From an uncultured Alphaproteobacteria bacterium (lineage in GTDB: Bacteria; Pseudomonadota; Alphaproteobacteria; Rs-D84): a stretch of DNA of 13,904 nucleotides. Shown here one piece after another: positions 1 through 7,171 of this stretch. Under the pieces are notes generated by a model. That model ran no database searches. It had not been told where the DNA came from and worked only from the letters and a program-made list of their open reading frames with translations. The position numbers and the translations under genes are program-made. Within the stretch, counting starts at the first letter, position 1. Every line of letters starts with the position of its first letter. Where the stretch lies: positions 1 to 13,904 of the forward strand of contig CAMZAC010000007.1 in assembly GCA_947304085.1 (NCBI GenBank), given 5' to 3'.

Positions 1-1790
1 AGATATATGTGGATGGTGTTCATCCCGAAGAAACACGGGTGGTGGTGGTAGATACCGCGACAAATCGTGTGTCTGATTTTGACGTAGAAACAACGACTAA
101 GCCCCAGATAAAAGGGAACATTTATTTGGCAAAGGTTATTCGGGTTGAACCGTCGCTTCAGGCTGCGTTTGTTGATTATGGTACTGGGAAAAATGGTTTT
201 TTGCCGTTTTCTGAAATTCACCCAGATTATTACCAGGTCACACCTGAACAAAAGAAGAAGTTATTGGAATTGGCACATGCCAATATCGTTGACGATGACG
301 ATGATCCAAATGAAGAAGAAGATGAAATCGCTGAATACGATGACAGCAGTGCCGGTGAAGATAACAAAGAGTTTTTGAAACGAGCACATGAATTTAAAAT
401 TCAAGATGTCATTAAACCAAAGCAAATTTTATTGATTCAAGGCGTAAAAGAAGAACGCGGACAAAAGGGTGCGTCTATGACAACATATTTGTCATTAGCG
501 GGTCGTTTCGCGGTTTTGATGCCTAATTCCAGGAAACGAAACAGTTATGGTATATCTAAGAAAATATCTGATAAAACAGAACGTGCCAGATTACGTGAAG
601 TTTTACATTCTTTGAAAATACCAAAGGGTATGACTGTTGTTTTACGGACTGCTGCAATGGACGCAAAGGCAGAAGAAATTACAAAAGATTATGAATATTT
701 AACATCTTTGTGGAACGATATTCGTAAAACCACTTTGGAATCTGTTGCGCCGGTCACAATTCATACTGAAGATTCTTTGTTGCGTCGTGTCGTTCGTGAT
801 TTTATATCTGACAAAGAAGATGTAATGTATGTCCAAGGTGAAGAGGCGTTTGATGAAGCAAAAACGTATTTCCAACAGATGTATGGCCGCGCACCACGTA
901 AACAGTTGATTCAATATAAAGATGTAGCTGTGCCTTTGATGACCAAAGCTGGCATTGAAAAACAATTGGAAGGTTTGCATGGTCCATATGTGACTTTGCC
1001 GTCTGGTGGTTCGATTGTTATCAATCAGACAGAAGCTATGGTGACAATTGATGTGAATTCATCGCGCGCGATAAAAGAAAAAGATATTGAACAAACTGCA
1101 TTAAACACTAATTTAGAGGCGGCCGAAGAAATTGCGTTGCAATTACGTCTGCGTGATTTGGCTGGTATTGTTGCAATCGATTTCATTGATATGGAAGATG
1201 AAAAGAACAATCGTAAATTGGAACAAAAAATGCGCGAAGTTATGAAACATGACCGCGCTAGAACCCAGGTTGCAAAAATCAATGCGTTTGGTGTTTTGAT
1301 GCTGTCACGTCAAAGATTGCGTAGCAGTTTTATTGAATCTTCGTATGTTGTTTGTCCACACTGTATGGGCGCAGGTGTTGTGCCAAGTATTCAAACTGCA
1401 TCAATCATATTGTTCCGTCATCTTCAGGAAAAATTGTTGGCAAAGCCTGCTCAGAAAATCATTATGACTGTGCCAAGCGATGTCGCAATTTATCTGTTGA
1501 ACCAAAAACGTGCTGAATTGGCAGCAATGGAAAAAGAATTTGAAACAGAAATAGTGATTGTTGGTGATGATAGTTTAATGAATATTGATCAATATTCAAT
1601 TCAACGTGTTGTGGCTGAAAATGTCAAAACAGACGATGTTTTGGATGCACACCAACCGTCTACTGATGCAAAAAAGAAAAGCGCAGAACATGTAGAGGCA
1701 AAACGCGTCACAACAACCGCATCGCGTCGTCGCAAACCAATCAAGAAAGCACAACAGAAAAAATCTTTGTGGAAAAAATTGGTCGGGTAA
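1..1790 (+). CDS. rne: Ribonuclease E/G, 5'-truncated by the window edge
   Basis: Endoribonuclease that starts mRNA decay and processes rRNA and tRNA precursors by cutting single-stranded AU-rich RNA. The frame is open back to base 3, and the residues before VDGVHPEETRVVVV fit the usual RNase E N-terminus, so only a few codons are probably missing; the GTG at 9 is likely internal. Counting from base 9, an S1 domain (about residues 35-150) carries an acidic insert at roughly 94-118. The DNase I-like catalytic core follows, with Asp348 (VTIDVNSS) and Asp391 (VAIDFIDM). Their 43-residue spacing equals that of E. coli D303/D346. The Zn-link CPHC lies at 449-452, again at E. coli spacing. After the small domain only a short Lys/Arg-rich tail ending SLWKKLVG remains, so the long degradosome scaffold of many RNase E proteins is absent. 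A terminator follows immediately. RNase G is the alternative name, but the acidic S1 insert favours alphaproteobacterial RNase E. Confidence 0.92.
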   Translation, partial: IYVDGVHPEETRVVVVDTATNRVSDFDVETTTKPQIKGNIYLAKVIRVEPSLQAAFVDYGTGKNGFLPFSEIHPDYYQVTPEQKKKLLELAHANIVDDDDDPNEEEDEIAEYDDSSAGEDNKEFLKRAHEFKIQDVIKPKQILLIQGVKEERGQKGASMTTYLSLAGRFAVLMPNSRKRNSYGISKKISDKTERARLREVLHSLKIPKGMTVVLRTAAMDAKAEEITKDYEYLTSLWNDIRKTTLESVAPVTIHTEDSLLRRVVRDFISDKEDVMYVQGEEAFDEAKTYFQQMYGRAPRKQLIQYKDVAVPLMTKAGIEKQLEGLHGPYVTLPSGGSIVINQTEAMVTIDVNSSRAIKEKDIEQTALNTNLEAAEEIALQLRLRDLAGIVAIDFIDMEDEKNNRKLEQKMREVMKHDRARTQVAKINAFGVLMLSRQRLRSSFIESSYVVCPHCMGAGVVPSIQTASIILFRHLQEKLLAKPAQKIIMTVPSDVAIYLLNQKRAELAAMEKEFETEIVIVGDDSLMNIDQYSIQRVVAENVKTDDVLDAHQPSTDAKKKSAEHVEAKRVTTTASRRRKPIKKAQQKKSLWKKLVG

Positions 1791-1807
1791 AGACGATAAA
1801 ATATACT

Positions 1808-1840
1808 AAAAAACACCGCTTGCTTTGGGCGGTGTTTTTA
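1808..1840 (+). terminator. Rho-independent terminator after rne
   Basis: CACCGC (1814-1819) pairs with GCGGTG (1829-1834) across a 9-nt loop. Flanking A and T runs extend the stem, and a T-tract ends it. It lies 17 bases after the RNase E stop codon and separates that gene from nifJ. Confidence 0.85.
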
Positions 1841-1849
1841 TAATAAAAC

Positions 1850-1878
1850 TTGCTTTAATTCCACAAAAGCAGTATTAT
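1850..1878 (+). promoter_or_regulatory. Candidate nifJ promoter
   Basis: TTGCTT (1850-1855) and TATTAT (1873-1878) are 17 bp apart in the gap between the rne terminator and nifJ. The -10 matches 5 of 6 consensus bases and the -35 only 3. Its position just after a terminator makes a promoter here necessary, but these exact boxes are a guess. Confidence 0.4.
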
Positions 1879-1911
1879 TTGTGCCAGATTTGAAAGTAAA
1901 GGTTTTTTGAT

Positions 1912-4900
1912 ATGGCTAAATTGATTGTAGATGGAAATTGGGCTGCCGCTGATGTTGCATACAGATGCGTTGATTGTGCAGCGATTTATCCAATTACGCC
2001 CAGCAGCACGATGGGTGAATTAGCAGATGAGTGGTCTTTCCAACACAAAAAAAACATCTGGGGTGCGATACCTGAAATTATCGAAATGCAATCAGAAGCC
2101 GGTGCAGCAGGTGCTTTGCATGGTGTTTTGCAAATGGGGGCTATGGCAACCACTTTTACTGCATCACAAGGTTTGTTGTTGATGATTCCAAATATGTATA
2201 AAATTGCAGGCGAACAAACCCCTTGTGTTATTCATGTTGCGGCGCGCGCATTGGCAACACATGCTTTGTCTATATTTGGTGACCACAGCGATGTTATGGC
2301 TGTGCGTCAAACTGGTTTTGCCTTGTTATCTTCTCATAATGTTCAACAGGCACACGATATGGCCGCGATTGCCCATATGGCTAGTTTGCGTTCTCGTGTT
2401 CCATTTTTGCATTTCTTTGATGGGTTCAGAACCAGTCATGAAGAATCTGCCTTGGTTCGTATAGAAGATGATATTTTGCGTAAATTAATACCCGATGATT
2501 TGGTTATGCAAAATCGTGCTCGTGGGATGAATCCAGATAAACCATTTATTCGTGGAACTGCACAAAATCCAGATGTTTATTTTCAAAGTCGTGAGGCATC
2601 AAATGCGCTTTATGATAAAGTCCCTGAAATTGTTCAACAATGTATGGATTCTTTTGCTGAATTAACAGGTCGCAAATACAGTGTGGTTGAATATGTAGGT
2701 GATAAAAACGCCAAGTATGTAATAGTTTCAATGGGATCAAGCTGTGAAACTATCGAAGAAACCTTGGCTTTTTTGCCGAAAGGTGTCGGTTTAATTCGTG
2801 TGCATTTGTTTAATCCATTTCCTGTGGATGCATTTTTGAAATTGTTGCCGAAATCTGTTGAACAGATTGCAGTTTTGGATAGAACAAAAGAAGCAGGTTC
2901 GATTGGTGAACCGTTGTATCAAAATGTTCGCAGTATTGTTGATTCCAAGGTTGCTGTGTTTGGTGGTCGATACGGTTTGGGCTCAAAAGAATTCAAGCCA
3001 CGTGATGTCAAGGCTATTGTTGAATATATGATGCGTGGTGAATTACATCATAATTTTACGGTTGGTATAGATGATGATTTAACACATTTATCATTGAATA
3101 CAGATAAAACATTTACAATTGAAAACCCAGATGTTAAAACTGCTGTGTTATGGGGTGTGGGTAGTGACGGAACTGTTGGCGCTGTTAAGAATATTGTAAA
3201 AATTGTTGGTGAAAATTCTGATTTATACCCACAATCTTATGCAGTATATGATTCCAAAAAATCTGGTGGAATAACTCAATCGCATATACGTTTTTCTGAC
3301 AAACCAATTAAAAGCGAATATTTGGTTGAATCTGCTGATTTTGTGTGTGTTTCTAATTTTATGATTGCACAAAGGTTTGATGTATTTAATGCGTTGCGTC
3401 CAGGTGGAACGGTTATGATAAATACATCTATGAAACCAGATGAAGCTTTTATAAATCTGCCAAAATCTGCCCAAGAACATTTAATTCGGATGCGTGCCAA
3501 ATTATATTTCTTGGATGCAAACGCGGCTGCTAATGAATTAGGGTTGGGTAATCGTATCAATACTTTTATTATGCTGAATTTCTTTAATTTAACAAATGTG
3601 ATTGATCCAAAATTGGCAGCAGATGCCGCAAAAATTGCGATTGAAAAAACATATAAAAAGAAAGGCATGGATGTTGTTCAGGCAAACTGGAACGCAGTGG
3701 ATAAGGCATCTTCATATTTACATCAATATAATTTCCCATCGTCTGTTTCTGAATTTGCGCCCGATTTTATACCTGCTATGACATTAGATACCCCCACAGA
3801 AATTGCGGGAACACTTGGTGAAATGGCGGCAGGACGCGGAGATGATATTCCTGTGTCCAGATTTAAGATTGATGGAATATTCGGGGCAGGGCAATATCCA
3901 ATTGGAACATCAAAATATGAAAAACGTGCGCTGGCATCTCGTGTTGCGACCTGTGATTTAAGTAAATGTGTTCAGTGTGGAAAATGTTCTATGCTTTGTC
4001 CGCATGGCGCGATTCGTATCAAGGTTATGAATAAGTCAGAAATGGAAAAAGCACAACAAAATGGTATTATCGTTGTGCCTATGAAAACACCTGAATTAGG
4101 CAACGATTTATTTTATACATTGAACATATCGCCATCGGATTGTACAGGTTGTGGGCTGTGTATGAAAAATTGTCCAGTTGGTGCAATATCTTTGATACCT
4201 ATGTCGGATGGGATTAAAAACCAAAAGGCATTTGATGCGGCTTTGCAAGTTCCAGATATCGACAAACAAAAATTAAATCTGAACATTCCAAAACATATTG
4301 AATTATTGCCGCATTATTTTGAGTTTCCTGGTGCGTGTGCCGGCTGTGGTGAAACACCGTATATTCGTTTAATGTCGCATTTGTTTGGTGACAAAATGAT
4401 TGTCGCAAATGCCACAGGGTGTTCTTCTATATATGGTGGTAATTTACCGACTACGCCATGGACTTGTGATAGTAAAGGTTATGGCCCTGCATGGTCTAAT
4501 TCGTTGTTTGAAGATAATGCTGAATATGGTTTGGGTATGCGAGTTGCCTTGAATCAAAGACGTTTTGCATTGCGTAGTGTTCTGTTTGAATTGGGGGTAA
4601 AAGATGTTGAAGCATTGTTTGCCGAAAAGGATACTGATAAACAGCGTCAAATCCAGAAAGATTTACAAAAACAATTATCACAAATCAAAGACCTTCGTGC
4701 CAGATATGCAGAAAGTTTACTGGATGCGATTGTTGATAAATCTGTGTGGATTGTCGGTGGTGATGGTTGGGCGTATGATATTGGTTATGGTGGTCTGGAT
4801 CACATTTTGCACAGTGGCGAAAACGTAAATATTTTGGTTCTGGATACAGAAGGTTATTCAAACACAGGTGGTCAGCAATCTAAATCAACACCGTTTGGTG

Positions 4901-5409
4901 CATCTATGAAATTTGCGATTGGTGGTAAAACACACGCGAAAAAAGATTTGGGTTTAATCGCAATGATGTCGGGTGCTTATGTTGCACAAATTGCGTTGGG
5001 TGCAAATCAGGTTCAGGCAATACGTGCCTTCCGAGAGGCGGAAGCATTTAATGGCCCATCAATTATTTTGGCGTATGCGCCGTGCATAGCACATGGCTTT
5101 GCGTTGCAAAATGGTGTCGAACATCAAACTAATTTGGTGAATACAGGCGCTTGGCCATTATTCAGATTTAATCCGTCTGTAATCGATAACGGACAAAATC
5201 CTTTGATAATGGATTCGTGTGTTGATACGCCGTTCCCATTGGAAGAATTTATGAAATCTGAAACACGATTTGCTGCTGCACGTTCTGTAAACCCGAATTT
5301 TGATAAGTTGGTAGAGGCAGCCAAGTCAAATAATTTATATAAAGTTGAATTAAAACAACATATCGCAAATTTTGCGGTTAAAATAAACAAAGATAATGGT
5401 GAGGGCTAA
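1912..5409 (+). CDS. nifJ: Pyruvate:ferredoxin (flavodoxin) oxidoreductase, single-chain
   Basis: Oxidatively decarboxylates pyruvate with CoA to acetyl-CoA and CO2, reducing ferredoxin or flavodoxin; a cytoplasmic, oxygen-sensitive step of anaerobic metabolism. At 1165 residues it has the normal length of single-chain homodimeric PFOR. The N-terminal domain has YPITPSSTMGE (from residue 26). The ferredoxin-like domain has two 4Fe-4S motifs, C686-x2-C689-x2-C692-x3-C696-P and C744-x2-C747-x2-C750-x3-C754-P. The thiamine pyrophosphate domain has CAGC (809-812), C837 in NATGCSS, GGDGWAYDIGYGG and C1058 in YAPCIAHG, which together supply the four ligands of the proximal cluster as in the Desulfovibrio africanus enzyme. 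No frameshift is seen. The ATG is preceded by AAGG nine bases upstream. The BamE-like gene follows after one base, suggesting a shared transcript. Confidence 0.97.
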   Translation: MAKLIVDGNWAAADVAYRCVDCAAIYPITPSSTMGELADEWSFQHKKNIWGAIPEIIEMQSEAGAAGALHGVLQMGAMATTFTASQGLLLMIPNMYKIAGEQTPCVIHVAARALATHALSIFGDHSDVMAVRQTGFALLSSHNVQQAHDMAAIAHMASLRSRVPFLHFFDGFRTSHEESALVRIEDDILRKLIPDDLVMQNRARGMNPDKPFIRGTAQNPDVYFQSREASNALYDKVPEIVQQCMDSFAELTGRKYSVVEYVGDKNAKYVIVSMGSSCETIEETLAFLPKGVGLIRVHLFNPFPVDAFLKLLPKSVEQIAVLDRTKEAGSIGEPLYQNVRSIVDSKVAVFGGRYGLGSKEFKPRDVKAIVEYMMRGELHHNFTVGIDDDLTHLSLNTDKTFTIENPDVKTAVLWGVGSDGTVGAVKNIVKIVGENSDLYPQSYAVYDSKKSGGITQSHIRFSDKPIKSEYLVESADFVCVSNFMIAQRFDVFNALRPGGTVMINTSMKPDEAFINLPKSAQEHLIRMRAKLYFLDANAAANELGLGNRINTFIMLNFFNLTNVIDPKLAADAAKIAIEKTYKKKGMDVVQANWNAVDKASSYLHQYNFPSSVSEFAPDFIPAMTLDTPTEIAGTLGEMAAGRGDDIPVSRFKIDGIFGAGQYPIGTSKYEKRALASRVATCDLSKCVQCGKCSMLCPHGAIRIKVMNKSEMEKAQQNGIIVVPMKTPELGNDLFYTLNISPSDCTGCGLCMKNCPVGAISLIPMSDGIKNQKAFDAALQVPDIDKQKLNLNIPKHIELLPHYFEFPGACAGCGETPYIRLMSHLFGDKMIVANATGCSSIYGGNLPTTPWTCDSKGYGPAWSNSLFEDNAEYGLGMRVALNQRRFALRSVLFELGVKDVEALFAEKDTDKQRQIQKDLQKQLSQIKDLRARYAESLLDAIVDKSVWIVGGDGWAYDIGYGGLDHILHSGENVNILVLDTEGYSNTGGQQSKSTPFGASMKFAIGGKTHAKKDLGLIAMMSGAYVAQIALGANQVQAIRAFREAEAFNGPSIILAYAPCIAHGFALQNGVEHQTNLVNTGAWPLFRFNPSVIDNGQNPLIMDSCVDTPFPLEEFMKSETRFAAARSVNPNFDKLVEAAKSNNLYKVELKQHIANFAVKINKDNGEG

Positions 5410-5410
5410 A

Positions 5411-5839
5411 ATGAAAAAAATATTATGTGTATTATTAATTGGACTGTGTGCTTGCACTTTTCAGACGAAACATCGTGGTTATGTGATGCCCGATGATTTA
5501 GAAACTAAATTGGCGGCTATAAAAACGACTGCGCAATTACAGGATGAAATTGGCGACCCTCAAGTTAAAACAGTTCATGGTGATGAAGTTTGGATTTATT
5601 ATGGGGCAGACGAAAATATGCATGGACCATTTCCTGTGACATATGATAATAAAATCGTATTGTTAGCTTGGGTTAAAAACGGAAAAATCACAAAAACCCA
5701 GGTATTACATGATGATGATTTGAAGAATATCAAAATCGCGCGCGGTGAAACAGATATACCAGCAGCCATAGAACTAAATGCTATTGAAGAAATGTTTAAT
5801 AATATTGGACGTTTTTCGCCTGCGGGGTTGGGACAATAA
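5411..5839 (+). CDS. bamE: BamE/SmpA-OmlA-type outer-membrane assembly lipoprotein
   Basis: Probable lipoprotein subunit of the BAM complex, which inserts beta-barrel proteins into the outer membrane. The 142-residue product starts MKKILCVLLIGLCAC; a lipobox-like LCAC puts the lipidated cysteine at residue 15. Family features are HRGYVMPDD just after the lipobox, a region resembling the BamE 'LGxP...W.YY' core (IGDPQVKTVHGDEVWIYYG), a strand with VKNGKI, and a C-terminal NNIGRF segment like that of alphaproteobacterial BamE. The ATG at 5411 is chosen over the GTG at 5396 because it begins a clean signal peptide and has GGTGAGG about six bases upstream, inside the nifJ end. The nifJ stop is one base away, so translation may be coupled. 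Similarity is recognisable but diverged, so the complex assignment is an inference. Confidence 0.72.
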   Translation: MKKILCVLLIGLCACTFQTKHRGYVMPDDLETKLAAIKTTAQLQDEIGDPQVKTVHGDEVWIYYGADENMHGPFPVTYDNKIVLLAWVKNGKITKTQVLHDDDLKNIKIARGETDIPAAIELNAIEEMFNNIGRFSPAGLGQ

Positions 5840-5853
5840 TTTTTTGCCAAATA

Positions 5854-5882
5854 TTTGTTTTTTCGTTTTTTTGTGTTATAAT
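5854..5882 (+). promoter_or_regulatory. Likely carD promoter with extended -10
   Basis: A perfect TATAAT (5877-5882) is preceded by TGT, giving an extended -10 element. The best -35 at 17 bp spacing is the weak TTTGTT (5854-5859). It lies between bamE and carD with about 35 bases of leader to the carD ATG. Confidence 0.55.
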
Positions 5883-5923
5883 ACACACATAGAGAGAATG
5901 GCAAAAGACAAGAGTTTTAATAT

Positions 5924-6493
5924 ATGCCAACAAAAAAAGTAGAATTTAAATCTGGTCAATACATTGTATATCCAACCCAAGGTGTTGGTAAATTGCTTCG
6001 TGTTGAAGAACAAACAATCGGTGGTCAGAAAATAAAAATGATGGTTATTGATTTCGAAAGAAATCATATGACCTTGCGTGTCCCTTTGGAAAGGGCCGAA
6101 TTATCTGGATTGCGTCCGTTGTCCAGTATTAAAAAGATGGATGAAGCTATCGCTTCGGCAAAGGGTAAGGCTGGCGCAAAACGTATGATTTGGGCACGGC
6201 GTGCTGCACAATATGAAGAAAACATTAATTCGGGCGATCCAATGAAATTGGCAGAGGTTGTTCGTGATTTGCAAAGACGGACTGCTTCGGATACAATGAC
6301 TTTTTCTGCGCGTCAATTATATTTGCGTGCGCTGGAGCGTATGGCCCAAGAGTTTGCTGTGTTGCATAAAATGGATTTGGATGCTGCGTCTGATAAAATC
6401 GAGGATATTTTAGGTGTGCCAAAGGAAATTGACTTAAACGCAGTTGAAGAAGACGAAGAAGAAGTTGATGAAACGGAAGACAACGAAGAATAA
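5924..6493 (+). CDS. carD: CarD/CdnL-family RNA polymerase-binding transcription regulator
   Basis: Binds the RNA polymerase beta subunit and promoter DNA near the upstream edge of the transcription bubble, stabilising open complexes, notably at rRNA promoters. The 189-residue product has an N-terminal Tudor-like RNAP-interaction domain (about 7-65; FKSGQYIVYPTQGVG, then LRVPLERAE). A helical DNA-binding domain follows (about 70-165), containing Trp90 in KRMIWARRA, the position expected for the conserved wedge tryptophan. An acidic tail covers 174-189 (EEDEEEVDETEDNEE). The ATG at 5924 gives the family-standard N-terminus, but its ribosome-binding site is weak (AAGAG about 9 bases upstream), and a 14-codon ORF with a better AGAGAG site overlaps this start. 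The gene has its own promoter upstream and a strong terminator downstream, so it appears monocistronic. Confidence 0.93.
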   Translation: MPTKKVEFKSGQYIVYPTQGVGKLLRVEEQTIGGQKIKMMVIDFERNHMTLRVPLERAELSGLRPLSSIKKMDEAIASAKGKAGAKRMIWARRAAQYEENINSGDPMKLAEVVRDLQRRTASDTMTFSARQLYLRALERMAQEFAVLHKMDLDAASDKIEDILGVPKEIDLNAVEEDEEEVDETEDNEE

Positions 6494-6497
6494 TTTT

Positions 6498-6526
6498 AAC
6501 GCATCGTGATGATGCGTTTCTTTTTT
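6498..6526 (+). terminator. Rho-independent terminator after carD
   Basis: AACGCATC (6498-6505) pairs perfectly with GATGCGTT (6511-6518) over a five-base loop, and a T-rich run follows to 6526. It begins four bases after the carD stop. Confidence 0.88.
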
Positions 6527-6589
6527 GCTTGTTTTTATATTTTTTTTTCGCAATTATATATCGTATAGGTTGAAACAAAGGAAGCAAAA

Positions 6590-7039
6590 ATGGCAGGCAG
6601 TATAAATAAGGTAATATTAGTTGGTAATATCGGTCAAGAACCTCAGGTTCGTACTATGCAGAGTGGGCAAAAGGTGGTCAGTTTTTCATTGGCTACATCT
6701 GACAGATGGCGTGATAGACAAACTGGGGAACAGAAAGAGCAAACAGAATGGCATCGTGTTGTGATTTTTAACCCAAGTTTGGTTGACGTTGCAGAACGTA
6801 TGTTGCAAAAGGGGACCAAGCTGTATCTAGAAGGGGCGTTGCGGACACGCAAATGGCAAAATCAGCAGGGTGTGGATACATTTACGACAGAGGTTGTATT
6901 AAACCCGTATTCTGGTCAGATGGTTATATTGTCTGGTGCCAAAGTGATGGACGGTAGTGCAGATTCTGCAACTTCTGCATCTGCACAACCACGTGAAGAA
7001 GTTCGTATAGAAGATATTGCGGATGATATCCCATTTTAA
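6590..7039 (+). CDS. ssb: Single-stranded DNA-binding protein
   Basis: Coats single-stranded DNA during replication, recombination and repair, and recruits partner proteins through its C-terminal tip. The 149-residue product has an OB-fold over about residues 1-110, with the family signatures INKVILVGNIGQEPQVR, SFSLATSDRWRD, TEWHRVVIFN, KGTKLYLEGALRTRKWQ. A short Ser/Ala-rich linker follows, and the acidic tip ends DDIPF, the conserved partner-binding motif. The ATG has AAGGAA seven bases upstream. Terminators on both sides make it a single-gene unit. The A/T-rich upstream gap (6527-6589) must hold a promoter, but no box pair stands out. RecO in this same window is a known partner of the SSB tail in other bacteria. 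Confidence 0.97.
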   Translation: MAGSINKVILVGNIGQEPQVRTMQSGQKVVSFSLATSDRWRDRQTGEQKEQTEWHRVVIFNPSLVDVAERMLQKGTKLYLEGALRTRKWQNQQGVDTFTTEVVLNPYSGQMVILSGAKVMDGSADSATSASAQPREEVRIEDIADDIPF

Positions 7040-7061
7040 TGGTTTTTTGTATCCTTTTTGG

Positions 7062-7089
7062 AAACACCGCGCGATTGTGCGGTGTTTTT
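7062..7089 (+). terminator. Rho-independent terminator after ssb
   Basis: AAACACCGC (7062-7070) pairs with GCGGTGTTT (7079-7087) over an eight-base loop, followed by T residues. The stem sequence is the same as in the terminators after rne and after the gene at 7172. Confidence 0.87.
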
Positions 7090-7103
7090 GTTGTGTGTTT
7101 ATA

Positions 7104-7132
7104 CTTGACAATTTGTATAATTTGTGCTATTT
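7104..7132 (+). promoter_or_regulatory. Promoter of the unrecognised gene at 7172
   Basis: CTTGAC (7104-7109), 17 bp, then CTATTT (7127-7132) differs by one base from the alphaproteobacterial sigma-70 consensus CTTGAC-N17-CTATAT. A TATAAT at 7116-7121 lies inside the spacer and is a less well-spaced alternative -10. The leader to the ATG is about 32 bases. Confidence 0.6.
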
Positions 7133-7171
7133 GTGTCATTCATAAGATATTATAAACAAAAGGAAAATATA

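Noticed and set aside
291..372. Acidic low-complexity stretch in RNase E as a possible foreign insertion
   Set aside because: An acidic insert in the S1 domain is usual for alphaproteobacterial RNase E, and the frame is intact on both sides.
3276..3668. 130-codon minus-strand ORF inside nifJ
   Set aside because: It is antisense to a well-conserved coding region, has no recognisable family features, and is expected by chance in this codon usage.
5396..5410. GTG start for the BamE-like lipoprotein
   Set aside because: It adds five residues before a clean signal peptide and contains the ribosome-binding site for the ATG at 5411.
7124..7171. TTG-initiated extension of the hypothetical gene
   Set aside because: It begins within the predicted -10 region, so it would lie at or before the transcription start; AAAGGAA precedes the ATG at 7172.
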